In this document: positions 12,118-23,234 of the stretch, piece after piece
How the letters are laid out: the number at the start of each line of letters is the position of its first letter
Position numbering within the stretch: position 1 is the first letter of the stretch
Assembly: GCA_033439255.1 (NCBI GenBank)
Contig: CM065881.1
Location: 1,860,001 to 1,924,000 of the forward strand
Length of the DNA stretch: 64,000 nucleotides
Reading direction: 5' to 3'
Source: Hericium rajendrae
Lineage: Eukaryota; Basidiomycota; Agaricomycetes; Russulales; Hericiaceae
Program-made: the position numbers and the translations under genes
The notes under the pieces: model-generated
The model's database searches: none
The model's input: only the letters and a program-made list of their open reading frames with translations
What the model was told of the DNA's origin: nothing

Positions 12118-12513
12118 TTGGAAACACTCTCCAAGGACCCACGACACTGCTCAGACATAGACTCAGCCAAAGTCTTGGTTGAGGCATTCCAATGTCATTC
12201 CGGCAAATACCAAGGCTCTCGTCTGTCTCCAGAAGAGTGTGAACGTTGTCACGCTAACAATCTCTGCGCCAAGTGTGGAGGAGCAGGCCATGTTGCAATG
12301 TTCTGTTGCAACCAGAATGGACAGCCCTCCTCTACCAGAGCTACAGCAGGAGGATCGGTCAATGCCAGGAATGCTGAGATAGAAACCCCCACTCCTCTCT
12401 TCACAATGGCTCAAGCCATGCAACAGATGAATAAGTCTGACTTGCAAGAAGCCCGGACCCTCATGCAAGCTGCCTTCAACCTTGAAGTACCTGAAGATCA
12501 AGAGGGTTTTTAG
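12118..12513 (+). pseudogene. Gypsy-1 nucleocapsid zinc knuckle
   Basis: Contains CAKCGGAGHVAMFC, a CX2CX4HX4C knuckle, preceded by another Cys pair (CERC). This is the RNA-binding end of Gag, displaced by frameshift from the capsid frame. Its tail LEVPEDQEGF ends at a TAG just before the protease frame. Confidence 0.8.
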
Positions 12514-12530
12514 AGTGTCCTCATGCCACG

Positions 12531-13151
12531 ATGTCATGGAGGACAAAAGGTCTGCAAATTGCTTCTCCGAATCATTTTGATATACTCTTGATGCCAGATG
12601 ATGATGTTTCAATGGACTCTTATTTACCAAATTGGCCGGCCAATTTACACGTATCCTCATTGAAATATAATGGTTCTCCATCCATCCGTATTATCATCAC
12701 GATTTTAGAAAAACAACAAAATGTTGCTGTTAAAGACCTGGTGGACAGTGGAGCCATAGGCATTCTTATCAACTGGAGGATTGTCAACCAGTATCACATC
12801 AAGACAACTCCCCTCACGAAACCTATTCCAGTCAAAAATGTTGATGACTCGGAAAATGCCCTTGGTCAAATTACCCATTACTGTGTCTTACGCATTGGAA
12901 TCAAGGGACCCGGCAATGCAACACACACAGAGAAGACACGATTTTACATCACAGATTTAGGACAAGATGACATTATCTTAGGAACCGACTGGCTGCGAGA
13001 ACACAACCCCAACATCAATTGGGAACAAGACCAGCTTGTACTAGAACGATGCCAACATAAGTGCCACGTAACCAACGGACCAGTCCGAGTCAATAACATG
13101 GATACACTACCATTTGCCCAACGACCCCGGTGGGAAGCAGCCAGGAAAATA
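12531..13151 (+). pseudogene. Gypsy-1 aspartic protease
   Basis: Retropepsin-like domain with the active-site motif VDSGA (about 12750) and a downstream ILGTDWLREHNP typical of gypsy proteases. Ends within the MITE at 13152. Removing that MITE and one TA duplication keeps the frame open into 13533-13891. Confidence 0.83.
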
Positions 13152-13532
13152 CATCAGGAAGGTTGACAATTTTCTGATGAGTCTGACAGTTTCTAACCCT
13201 ACTGTAGGATCTAATCTGTCTGAGATTACTTTTCAAATGACCATATCTGATTTAGCTTATATATTTAAGAGTTAACATCTATTGTTAGCTATAGTAGTTA
13301 TTCATCTCTAACTATCCACTATAGTATAATTTCTGATATCCAAAATTTACATAAAACTGAGAGCATTCTGAGAAATTTCTGAGCTCAGCTTGAGGTCCAA
13401 TAAACTGATAGTGTCTGATAGTGTCTGATGCTGGCTTATACCATCTGATTCATCTGATTTCACTCGCACGAGTTCTGACAGATGCTATCAGATGGCTGCA
13501 GGTCAATCAGAAAGTTGTCAAGGTTCCTGATG
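13152..13532. mobile_element. 381-bp CATCAG MITE, TSD TA
   Basis: Starts CATCAGGAAGGTTGAC and ends TCAAGGTTCCTGATG, flanked by TA on both sides (13150-13151, 13533-13534). The interior is TCTGA-rich. The element shifts the pol frame; excision restores it. Confidence 0.88.
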
Positions 13533-13958
13533 TACTAGCTCGCTGCCTATTCAGTTTATTCGACACTCAGGCTGCTGCCCTCCCTCACCCTCGCTATGTC
13601 TCGCTCTCTTCCTGCATAATCCAACATCATCCTCAGCTATGCTCTCGACCTCCTTGTCCTCATCATCACTCCTCACACTGCTGCTACTCAGGGATCCAGG
13701 CTCGGTGTCTGCAGCAACATCTGTCACACACCCCGTCGAAAACCCTACCAGTGATGCCTCATCCTCCCAACCTCGCCACAAGGCCCATCCATAAGATGCG
13801 AAGTCGAATGGATCATCTCCATGAACGGCAAGTCGACCCAAGAATACACCCTGGAAGTGAAGAGGAGGACCATCAGGAGGGACTGCTCTGACACCCTGCT
13901 GTATGCCCAACTGCCAACTGTGGATCCAATCACAAAAACGGGCCCAAAGTACTTCCTT
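13533..13958 (+). pseudogene. Gypsy-1 pol spacer, part 1
   Basis: Continues the protease frame after the MITE to a TGA near 13891. Low similarity to any domain I recognise; it corresponds to the variable linker between protease and reverse transcriptase. A minus-strand open frame over the same bases is a shadow. Confidence 0.5.
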
Positions 13959-14359
13959 CATCAGGAACCTTCAAAACTTTCTGTTTGACCTGCGAGACAT
14001 CTGACAGTGTCTGCATGACCTGCAGCAGTTGCATCAGACACATCAGACACTCTCAGACAGCATCAGCTACTCTCAGCTAGCTGCAGAATATTTGACCTCA
14101 AGATTCAAAAAAGTATCAACGCAGAATGCTCGCAGACTGATCAGAACTGATCAGATTTATATAAATTTTAGATATTGAAAACTTTGTTGCATCTAATGAT
14201 TAGAGTTGGATGACTACTATATCTGTCAATAGTTATTGATTTCAAAATATAAAAGCTCTGATCAGAAATTGATCTCTAATTAGAGCCTGCAGCTGGATCA
14301 GGTCTTGCAGTTGATCAGACTCTGCAGGGTCCATCAGAAAGTTTTGAAGGTTCCTGATG
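13959..14359. mobile_element. 401-bp CATCAG MITE, TSD TT
   Basis: Ends CATCAGGAACCTTCAAAAC and its reverse complement, flanked by TT on both sides. As far as I can read it is base-for-base identical to the copy at 30329-30729. It differs at about a dozen positions from 59001-59401. Confidence 0.93.
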
Positions 14360-15113
14360 TTCTCTGCCACCAGATCATCTTGAGATGTCTCAATGTGATA
14401 GAAGACAGCTACCGCTACCATTAACATTGGAGCAGGTAGCAAAAGCTGACACTCACATTGCTGGGCAGCAAATTCTGGAGTCTCCACAGGATGCAGATTC
14501 AATGTCTGAGGCATCAATGTGTGACTCAGGTTTTGCATCGCTATCTCTGCCCTCCCCTTGTGTAAACGATGCGGCGACAGAGCAAAAGGAAAGTTCCAAC
14601 CGTGATACCCTGCGAAATGACCATATCGCCACCTAGGATACCATACAGGACCAGAACAATGATCAGGAGACACAGCAATGTAACGACGTTCATCTAGGTG
14701 CAGCGAAGAGGACATGGAGAGTGAAGACCTTCCAAAAACACAGGTGCACACCTCTTGTACCTACTTGGAGGATCCAAAAAATGTGAATTCGAAACACCAC
14801 ATGGTTACCATCTCTACATTGCCCAGATTTCACAGAAGATGCTGATGAATCTATCATGCCAATCTCCACAGATTGGTCCATCAAGGGTCTTGGCATCTCC
14901 AACTCTGATGATGATTTTGATTGCATTCTTAATCCATCACTACCCGATGACATGGTATTCCGCATTAATCGCACTGTGACCAATGCTCAAGAACTTGCTG
15001 CTGCCTTTGCTAGTAAGCAGAAGACCTGGACTTTAGACCAAATGATCCCACAGGAATACTGGGAATTTCGTGATGTCTTTGAGGAAAAAGCATCAGAACG
15101 ACTGCCCACCAGA
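14360..15113 (+). pseudogene. Gypsy-1 pol spacer and start of reverse transcriptase
   Basis: Fragmented frames. The last (14856-15113) reads toward EYWEFRDVFEEKASERLPT, the usual lead-in to a gypsy RT. At 15113 the coding stops at a 3.5-kb insertion and resumes at 18661 as [10 protein letters not shown] in the same phase. Upstream parts contain stops and shifts. Confidence 0.7.
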
Positions 15114-18100
15114 GAGGCGTCCCTGTAACCCATTTACAACCTGTACCAGTAAGGACAGGAGGGAGGGTTCCAACTTTCACCAATAATATAGGGAGAGTTC
15201 AGAATCCAATCTTGAACAAAATAATCATTCTAAATATAGAAACTTTTACAGTCTGGGCTGCTTACCGGGCCGTACAGTACTCACTGCTGCGCGCTTAGCG
15301 CATCTCCTCGAGCGGCTGCACTTAGCACCATCCACTGACCTGCGTGCTTCCCGCCTCGGCTACGCACTCACCGCCTCTTGCCCCGCCTGATCTTGGCTAC
15401 GCAAGCGCTCGGCCACGTGCCCGCCTGCCCCCGCCTCCCGCCGCTGCCGCCGCCCGCTCCCCAGCACTGTTGCCGTGACGCACGTCGTCAGCACCGTAGG
15501 CGCTGCTGCCGTCGTTGTTGCTGCATGGCTATGCCGGGGCACGTGCGCCGTTGCTGCGTGGAGCGCGCATCGTTGGGGCATTCTGCGTGGACTTTGGGCA
15601 TCGCGGGCATGCGACGTGTGATGCGAAAGGGCCGTGGGCACGTGCGCCGAGTGCCACACATGTCCCGCCCTGGGTCGCGCCCACCTACCGCTCCCACTGT
15701 CGTCGTTGCTACGTTGCTGGTGAGCGCTATCGCGCCACCATCGGACCACGCGCCATTGCTGCGCATTTTGGATCATTGTTGGTGTTCTGCATGGGCGCTC
15801 GGCGTCGCGCACGGGTGCTGGCATTGCACGCAGGTGCTAGGGCTTGTGAGCATGTCTAGCACACGTGAAAGTGGGTGGAGGGCTGCTGGGAGCCGTGGAA
15901 TGTGTGGTTGAGGGGCGTGGAGCACGTCAGACGTGCGGTTGGAGTGCGAATAAGGGAGGATGAGTGGATGGCGAGACGATACACGCGAAGAGTGCGGAAG
16001 TGCGTGTATGCGCGAAGAGGGAGGCAAGGGAGCGTGAGTGCAGCTAGAACACGCGTACGTGCTGTTGGTGTGGCTCGGAATTCGCCGAACCTCAGTGGCT
16101 GAAGCCCGAGAAGCCCGACGCTTGAGGAGAGGTGCACCTCTGCACGAGTTCTGGCCCGTATTGTTCCTGGATAGAGCCGCGAATATAAACATAGAATAGT
16201 ATACATCGTGTGATGAGATTTTTGAACTATCTAGAGGATCCTTTCAGCTACAATGAGTGACTTATTGTAACCCTACAGTAACCCTAGCTCAAATTTCATG
16301 TAGAAAAAACTTCATTATGGGTGATCTTGCCTATCTAGATATCCTTGATGACTTTAAATGGTGTCAAAAATGTGAATCCGAAGTTTGAATTTTTTTGGAG
16401 GCGATTACAGGGCTTGAGGCCCGAGATACGCACAAAATACAGCTCATGGAGCCGAAAGGTTATGTATCTCACAAGATCCTAATGATCGAGACCACCAAAA
16501 ATTACTGTAAAGTCTAGGTAGACACTTTATATATGTCACAATGCATAAAGATAAGCCGATACACGATGAGAGCAAGATAGACTGCACAATCACAGCTCGA
16601 ATCTTGTGCCCAGCATGCCCGAGGCCTCGATTCGAGCTTGACATGTTTAGTCTTTCACGCACTTTAGACTTTCTTATCCATGGTTCAGAATTTTCTCGGC
16701 TCCATCGCATTCTATTCCTACCAATCTTTGTATTTGATTGTATTCAGACTAGCCACATCTACAGTATTTTTGTAGGGTTTAATTGAATTTATTTGTCCTT
16801 GAACAACCTCTTCGACAACTCGGGACGAGGCATGCAGACTAATTCGGCAATCGCTAAACTGTGTCGCAAGCTCGACGACTGTTTTTCTTCCCTCCCTCCC
16901 TCAAGCGGGGCGCAAATACGAGGCTCAATAGCCTCCATAATTCATAAGTCTTTTTTTTTCTTTTCTTTCCCTGTGTATGCGTTTGCTAACGAGATTCCAT
17001 TTCCTTAGCCTTAAATCACGATGACATGGCACTCGAGATGCACCGCAATGCTGCTGCCCCTCTACCCACCTCCATCCCACTTCCAAACACGCGTGCGACG
17101 TCTCCCTGCGCCATGAAGGGGTACTCGCCAGCACACAAGACCTGGCGCTCGCAATCGCACGCCGTCAAGCTCACCTAGGGGCGCGCGTGTCCCAGCCCTC
17201 TGTCAGCCCCGCACCCTGCGTCCCAGCCCTGAGTCCCTGCATGTCTCCCAGCCCTGCGCACCGTCTCCCAGCCCTGCGTGCCATCTCCAGTCTCTTGTGT
17301 GCCATTTCCAGTCTCATGCACCGTCTCCAGCCCCGCGCATGCCGTTTCCAGCCCCACACCTCTCAGCCCCGCACTCGTGCACCCCAGTGTGCGGTGTCAC
17401 ATCCAAGGCCCCCGCATCCCAGCCCCGAGCACCCGCGCATCGTCACCAGTCCCCCGCATTCCATCTCCAGCCTCGCGCGTGCCATCTCCAGCCCCCCCAC
17501 ACCATCTCCAGCCCCGCGCGCCGTCTCCAGCCCCATGCGCACTGTCCCCAGCCCCGCATGCCATTTCCAGTCCCACGCGCGCTGTCTCCAGCCCCACACC
17601 TCCCAGCCCCACGCCCGTGCGCCCCAGTACCACGGCGCCACATCCAAGCCCCCCGCATCCTAGCCCTGAGCCCCCGCATGCCATCACCTGTCCCCCGTGC
17701 CATCTTCAGCCTCGCGCGCGCCGTCTCCAGCTCTCCGCACGCCATCTCCAGCTCCCCGCATGCCGTCTCCAGTCCCGCGCGTGCTATCTACATCCTCCAT
17801 GCCTGTCTCCATCCCCGCGTGCACCATCCCAGCACCGTGCCCACGCTCTCCACCCTACGTCCAGCCCTGTTCCCACGCTCGCAGTCCCAGCGCCGGGCCC
17901 ACGCACTCCAATGCCAAGCCCGCGCCCATGCACCAGCCCTAAGCCCGTGCTTCAGCGCCATCCCTGCGCATCCCAGCCATGAGCCCGCTCCACCGCGGCA
18001 CCCGCGCGTGAATTCTGCCTGCGCACTCCACGCACGGGAGCCATCGGTGATGTACGGTGGATGTGCGGCGAGCGTAGGGATGGCGCATGCACGTGTGCCG

Positions 18101-18660
18101 ACCGCGGCATGCATGCTCTACAGTGGGTGTGCGGCGAACAGTGCGCGCAACCTGCGTGCAGTGCGTGCGTAGCCGAGGGGCGAGAGTGGGTGCAGCAGGT
18201 GGTAGGCATTGGCGAGCGAGAGGAAAAGTGCGCGTGGAAGCACCGGCGAGCACGCGTGAAGCACCGGCGAGGGATGGAAAGCACCAGCGAGCAGATGGAA
18301 AGCACCAGCGAGCAGATGGAAAGTGCCGGTGAGCACGAGGGAAAGCGCCGGTGAGCGAAGGGAAAGCACCGGCGAGCACGAGGGAAAGCGCTGGCGAGTG
18401 CGAGGGAAAGCACCGGCGAGCCATAGGTAGTATGTAATAGTGACCGAGATCCTTAAGATCTCGGCCGATATGTTTTTTTAAGAATATAACATGTTTTTTG
18501 GAATATTTTATTCTATGTAAAACATATTCTATGCAAAACATATGAAGTTCCAAACATTGCATTTAGCCCAAAAATACTGCTTATAGTGTTACTGGTACAT
18601 TTGGAACCCTCCCTCCTATTACTACTGGTATAGGTTGCAACTGATCTACAGGGTCTGGTG
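15114..18660. mobile_element. 3.5-kb non-coding element in gypsy-1 RT
   Basis: Flanked by CACCAGA on both sides (15107-15113 and 18661-18667; 7 of 8 bases if extended). The ends are imperfect inverted repeats of about 60 bp sharing CCCTGTA, CAACCT and a strong block AGGAGGGAGGGTTCCAA. Excision rejoins the RT frame exactly. The interior holds GC-rich parts (15280-16100 and 17000-18430) around an AT-richer middle. It has no recognised transposase. The 7-8 bp duplication would fit hAT- or KDZ-type elements, but the terminal sequence does not decide it. Confidence 0.75.
17190..17990. repeat. CCATCTCCAGCCCCGCG minisatellite
   Basis: Irregular tandem units of roughly 18-20 bp built on CATCTCCAGCCCC with variable GCGC-rich spacers, inside the 3.5-kb element. 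It produces long proline/serine-rich open frames in several phases that I do not regard as genes. A second small array (GGAAAGCACCGGCGAGC) lies at 18240-18425, and a palindrome CCGAGATC...GATCTCGG at about 18443-18463. Confidence 0.7.
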
Positions 18661-19176
18661 CACCAGAAGACCATGGGACCATGCCATTGACCTCAAACCA
18701 GATGTCGAGTTACATTCTGCCAAGGCCTACCCAATGGCCCCACATGAGCTCAAGGAACTTGACAAGTTTCTAGAAGAAAATCTCCGCAAGGGGTACATTC
18801 GAGAATCTAAATCTCCTTGGGCAGCCCCATTCTTTTTCATATCTAAGAAAGATGGCAAACTCCGACCAGTTCAAGACTACTGAGAGCTCAACAAAAGGAC
18901 CATATGCAACGAATACCCCTTACCGCTCATTGGTGAACTTGTTGATAAACTCAAAGGAGCCAAAGTATTCTCCAAGTTCGACCTATGATAGGGGTACAAC
19001 AACATTCACATCAAAGAAGATGACGAACACAAGGCCGCCTTTCATTGCAGCCGAGGACTATTTGAACCCACAGTCATGTTCTTCGGACTGACCAACTTCC
19101 CAGCCACATTCCAGGCAATGATGAATGCTCTGTTCAAAGATCTGATCGATGACGGCAAGGTTGTTATCTACATGGA
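18661..19176 (+). pseudogene. Gypsy-1 reverse transcriptase, truncated
   Basis: RT palm and fingers: [30 protein letters not shown], then a TGA inside [30 protein letters not shown] followed by a TAG. After a continuing frame, FFGLTNFPATFQ and VVIYMDN match the YxDD region. Immediately after YMDN the sequence jumps to integrase, so the thumb, RNase H and integrase core are missing. At least two in-frame stops are present. Confidence 0.87.
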
Positions 19177-19870
19177 CAATTGGGCAGATCTCCTCCCCTT
19201 CGCTGAATTCTCACATAGTATCAAGGTACATTCGGCCACACAGAAGACACCCTTTGAATTACTCCATGGGTTTCAACCCCACTTCCAACCAAAGATCTGC
19301 CTAAACCCTGCTGTTCCTACAGCGGAACAAAGATTGATGATGATGCAGAAGGCCCAAGATGAAGTCAAAGCAAGCCAGATAATAGCCACTGAGGACATGT
19401 GCCAACAAGAAGACAAATATGGCAAAGATGGACCTACCTTCAAACAAGGTGACAAAGTCTGGCTGGATGGCAAGAATCTCAGACTCCAGTATCCCAAAGC
19501 TAAGTTTGGACTTAAACGACAAGGACCCTTCAAAATCGTCCAAGTCATTAGTCCAGTCAACTATAAACTGAAGCTACCACTGACCTGGAAGATCCACCCA
19601 GTCTTCCATGCTGGACTTCTCACGCCATACCATGAAACACTGGAACATGGCCCGAACTACATGCCCCCTCCCCCGGAGGCTATAGATGGAGAACAAGAGT
19701 GAGAAGTCAAAGGTGTGGTCAAATCTCATATCTATGGCAAAAACTGACGCCTCCAATACCTCATCAAATGGAAGGGATTCCCTGATGCAGAAATGTCATG
19801 GGAACCAGCTGGAAATGTTGCAAATGCCAAGGACAAGATTGCAGTCAATTGCTGCGAGAACCCTTTACTG
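19177..19870 (+). pseudogene. Gypsy-1 integrase C-terminus and chromodomain
   Basis: Starts WADLLPFAEFSHS, then KTPFELLHGF, VWLDGKNLR, GPFKIVQV and HPVFHAGLLTPY (integrase C-terminal beta domain). The chromodomain reads [17 protein letters not shown], placing this element among the chromoviruses, which use the domain to target chromatin. Stops interrupt it around 19700 and 19747. Confidence 0.87.
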
Positions 19871-20009
19871 CCAATGCATAAAAAGAAGCCTCACAGGTCC
19901 TTTCCAAACCAGCATCCAAACTGAATACTACTACCACCACACTTCTCGCCCTCAACTTCGTCCTCAGCCTCCTTACTCTCACCCTCACCTTTCTCATCTA
20001 TTCTCAACA

Positions 20010-20687
20010 ATGCCTGCCCTCACCTTCCCTACCATCCTCTCTGCTGCAGGCCTCTCTGCCCTCAGCCTTCCATCCCCAGCTGCTGCTTCCCAGAACTCCC
20101 TCCCTGACCTTGTTACACCAGACGACTCTGAACCCACCGCTTTGCCCAGTCCTTTGGTGGTCCTCACCCTCAGTGACATTGAGTCTAGCGATGGAGTCTA
20201 CAGCCCGGGGGCCCATTCCTGGGCTGTGTCTGAATGGCGCACGGATGAGCGACAGGGAAGATTTGACCCTGTCATCATCAACGTCATCACGACCATCAGT
20301 GATGACTGCCCCATCACCCCACACCCTGTACCCCCCTCCAATACCACACCCGATGCACCCCCCACCACCTTGGCCTTTCGTGCCAAGAAACCTGTCTGCT
20401 TTCACTGCCACAGGCCGGAGCACATCGTGAGGGACTGCGGGAGGCAACATCATCGAGACACCCAGAGGGCCCGGTGCTCAGGAGGACCACCACCTGCTCC
20501 CACTCAACCAACTGTCCACTGGGACACCCACCATGAGGCTTGGAATTCAATTCCCCCTGTTGACCAATGTCTCGATCCCATGGCCAAAGTCTTCTGTGAG
20601 CACTGCGAGCTTCTCCGCAACCACCTTTGCAGCACCAATGCTGCCATCGACAAGTTGCTTGAGGAGCAGAAGTACTGGTCAGACTGA
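20010..20687 (+). CDS. Extra 3' ORF of gypsy-1 with CCHC zinc knuckle
   Basis: The frame is open well upstream of 20010, but the upstream part overlaps the chromodomain in another phase, so I take the ATG of MPALTFPTIL as the start (about 225 residues). The first two thirds are Pro/Ser/Thr-rich. CFHCHRPEHIVRDC near 20400 is a CX2CX4HX4C knuckle, followed by a basic stretch and a C-terminal Cys/helical part (FCEHCELLRNHLC, LLEEQKYWSD). It lies between the chromodomain and the polypurine tract. A nucleic-acid-binding, Gag-like role is inference. It is the longest intact frame in an otherwise broken element. Confidence 0.55.
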   Translation: MPALTFPTILSAAGLSALSLPSPAAASQNSLPDLVTPDDSEPTALPSPLVVLTLSDIESSDGVYSPGAHSWAVSEWRTDERQGRFDPVIINVITTISDDCPITPHPVPPSNTTPDAPPTTLAFRAKKPVCFHCHRPEHIVRDCGRQHHRDTQRARCSGGPPPAPTQPTVHWDTHHEAWNSIPPVDQCLDPMAKVFCEHCELLRNHLCSTNAAIDKLLEEQKYWSD

Positions 20688-20839
20688 CTGTGGGAGGTGA
20701 AGTGGAAGAACCCACCTCACCCCTCGAAGGAGGAGGTCCGTGGAACTCAACGCAGCTAGAGGAACGAGAAAGACCAGTGTGACCCGAGCTGGGGCCTCCC
20801 TGGGTGGGACTTCTAGGATACATCGAGTTGACGTGTCAT

Positions 20840-20851
20840 AGAAAGGGGTGG
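20840..20851 (+). other. Polypurine tract, gypsy-1
   Basis: AGAAAGGGGTGG directly precedes the 3' LTR and would prime plus-strand DNA synthesis. Confidence 0.65.
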
Positions 20852-21372
20852 TGTTAAGAACTGTACATTTCATTTTTTAACTTGACATCACTCCCTTCGA
20901 CATCCTCACCATGGTTGATGTCCCATTGCCCTATTCCCTTTATTTAACCATATCTACATGCATGCATGAACACTATCGCACTGCCTCGATCCACTATCCA
21001 TTTCCATCATGATTGTTGCAGTGCTACCCTATCTACTCCTCCATCATGTTTCATCCCCATCATGCATAGTATGATGCTGTGCAATGCACAGTTACTACCA
21101 TCACCTTAGATACGACTCGTAGCTGTGCATCCTCCTGTATTTAACCACTTGAGCTGAGTCCCTTAGACTCAGCTTAACCACTTTGCAACTCTATAGGATT
21201 TACCTCCTGTCAGTCGCCAGTGCCCTTTAAATCCCTTTGCCTTGTGTTTTCCTCTCTCAATCACTCTCGACTCTCTTCATCGTTGATTGCCTCTTTCGGA
21301 GCAGGTCAGCCTTTGTTGTTTGTGTGTAGCCTGAGCCCCTACTCGGTCACTACAGGACGTCAGTCCTTAGCA
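20852..21372 (+). repeat. Gypsy-1 3' LTR (MITE-free)
   Basis: TGTTAAG...TCCTTAGCA, 521 bp, followed by the CTTAG duplication at 21373-21377. It lacks the MITE found in the 5' LTR. Confidence 0.93.
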
Positions 21373-21385
21373 CTTAGTCATAACA

Positions 21386-21545
21386 AACATAATTACGATT
21401 CCTTAGAATCGTTTACTCTATACTGCCTTTTCATAGTGAAAACGACATGCAAACGATGACTATGCCCATTAGGCAGTTGGCTTATATAATCACACATCTT
21501 CAATCTGACGAGTTTGCAGGTTCAATTCCAGCTCTGGCCAGACTT
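21386..21545 (+). mobile_element. SINE-like tRNA-related head
   Basis: Begins near the palindrome ACGATTCCTTAGAATCGT, then GGCAGTTGG (21472-21480, box A-like) and GGTTCAATTCC (21519-21529, exact box B). The bases around box B fold as a T arm with four of five pairs. No acceptor stem is evident, so it is not a functional tRNA. Confidence 0.55.
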
Positions 21546-21573
21546 TTTCTTTTACACTTTGTTTACTGTAACT

Positions 21574-21730
21574 TGGTTACGATTCCTTAGAATCGTTTAC
21601 TCTATACCAGCTTTTCCTATTGAAAACGACACCAAAACGATGACCATCCCCATTTGGCAGTTGGCTTATATAATCACAAGTCAACAATCTGATGAGTTTG
21701 CAGGTTCAATTCCAGTTCAACCTTGAATTC
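21574..21730 (+). mobile_element. SINE-like tRNA-related head, second copy
   Basis: Direct repeat of the preceding sequence, with the same palindrome, TGGCAGTTGG (21655-21664) and GGTTCAATTCC (21703-21713). A third palindrome-like block (ATGATTTC...GAATCAT) appears near 21807-21832. Confidence 0.55.
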
Positions 21731-21731
21731 T

Positions 21732-23234
21732 TTTATTTCATTTTACAATCAACATATCTCACTATCACTGTTCACAATCATTATACATAACATTTATATC
21801 TCATTATGATTTCTTGGAATCATTTACTCTAACTAATTTCTCATATAAAGTGAGATTATAAGTTTGATTCTGCCAATTGCCATTCTTATAATTTTGGATA
21901 TTTCTTAGAAATGTTCAGTCTTTGAAATCTAACTAAATCATTGTTAGACTATATGCATATGAAAGTCAATGCTAGTCATATTAGGACCAGAAGTTCTCAG
22001 TATGAAAAAGTGCAAACTTGTTACAAGATAGTGGATAAATGTACCTCATAGGAAAGTCTGTATCTTTTTATTGATGTAAGTGAGTATGATGTATGGTAAT
22101 ATAATGAGAGCAAATTTTACCTCCTCAGAACATTTGTTTTCATAACAATAGGTCCAGAAATGACTGAGATATGAGCAAATCACTTCAAAGATATCCTTGA
22201 GGAGGAGATCATAGTGATTGCATTGTAGTGGAGCAATGAGTGGTGCTATTTACACGCTAAAAATACCGTTGGAAAGGTCTAATTCGTACCTTTCCAACGG
22301 CATATTATACGAGACGATCGGATACGTATTGAGAAAACGCGGTAGCAATTACTGAAGGGTTGGTATTAGAGGTAGGGGCAAACTTGTTGAGGCCATATCT
22401 TTTTATTGACTCATCCAATTGTAGTGTACCTAGCATTGTTCAAAAGGTATAATGGAGAGCTTTCTGATGCAATCAAGGGACCGATGTAATCTCCAGTACT
22501 TAAGGAGATACACTCGAATTATCACAAAACCTCCTATTTGACTATTTTCAAGATTTTACATAATCCGCAGCACGAGCAAAATGACATACTCCCATCCCAT
22601 GACATCATGAGGGGGACGGGAGTACGTCATTTTGCCCGTGCTGCGGATTACATAAGCGATTTATAAGCAGGAAAAAATCGAAAAAATCATTCAAGTCTAG
22701 GGCAAATCATCAAATCATCTGAGAATAGACACATACTGAGTAGCATAAAAAATCAGTAAAAATCGTGTTAATATGGCCATTGATAGTACTATTCAGGAAC
22801 ATTTGAGTTTATGTTTATAGCTAGAGAATTGACAGAGATATAGCCAAATTACTGATTTAGACCCCTAGAAGAGCAAAAATAAAATCAATCTAGGCAACAT
22901 ACAACAGTTGACAGACCTTCAAAGGCCACACTTATGTACTTCATAAATGTAAACACAATTTTTGAGAAGTCACGTGCAACAGCGAGCCTGACCAGGCTCG
23001 CTGTTGCATGTGACCATTATTTTGTCATTAGTTCAACTCTTGCTGATAACAAAGTTTAAAAATAAGAGATAAGTGTAAAACAATATACTTTGAAGATGGA
23101 GATCTTTGCAGCATTACAATACTAGTATATTCAATTCTCTGTTATCATATTAATTCTGTGAGCATAACACTACAAAGTTAGAACAATTCAAAAGGAATCG
23201 TATTGCCGTGCAGAGCATCGGCCCTCTTCCACCA
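21732..23234. other. Gene-free stretch with three strong palindromes
   Basis: No supported coding sequence. Three inverted repeats stand out: 22266-22278 with 22288-22300 (13-bp perfect arms, CCGTTGGAAAGGT); 22561-22598 with 22613-22650 (38-bp arms, three G/A differences); and 22969-23014 (22-bp arms separated by 2 bp, one mismatch, CAACAGCGAGCCTG). Confidence 0.75.

Larger units (their letters stand above)
9671..21377 (+). mobile_element. Gypsy-1: complete but degenerate Ty3/gypsy chromodomain element
   Basis: Full element bounded by the 5-bp duplication CTTAG (9671-9675 and 21373-21377). The LTRs start TGTTAAG and end TCCTTAGCA (9676-10450 and 20852-21372). Order: Gag with CCHC knuckle, aspartic protease, spacer, RT, truncated integrase with chromodomain, a separate 3' ORF with a CCHC knuckle, polypurine tract, LTR. 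Coding is broken by stops and frameshifts, an internal RT-to-integrase deletion, three CATCAG MITEs and a 3.5-kb insertion (15114-18660). The element cannot move on its own. Confidence 0.93.

Noticed and set aside
13551-13961. Minus-strand 136-codon frame
   Set aside because: Antisense to the gypsy-1 pol spacer, whose plus-strand frame is supported by MITE excision; it also runs into a MITE end.
17187-18172. Open frames of 158-291 codons, Pro/Ser-rich
   Set aside because: Products of the CCATCTCCAGCCCC minisatellite; no domain, no start context, several frames open together.
21472-21713. Functional tRNA genes
   Set aside because: Box B and part of a T arm are present, but there is no acceptor stem or anticodon arm, so SINE-like heads are the better call.
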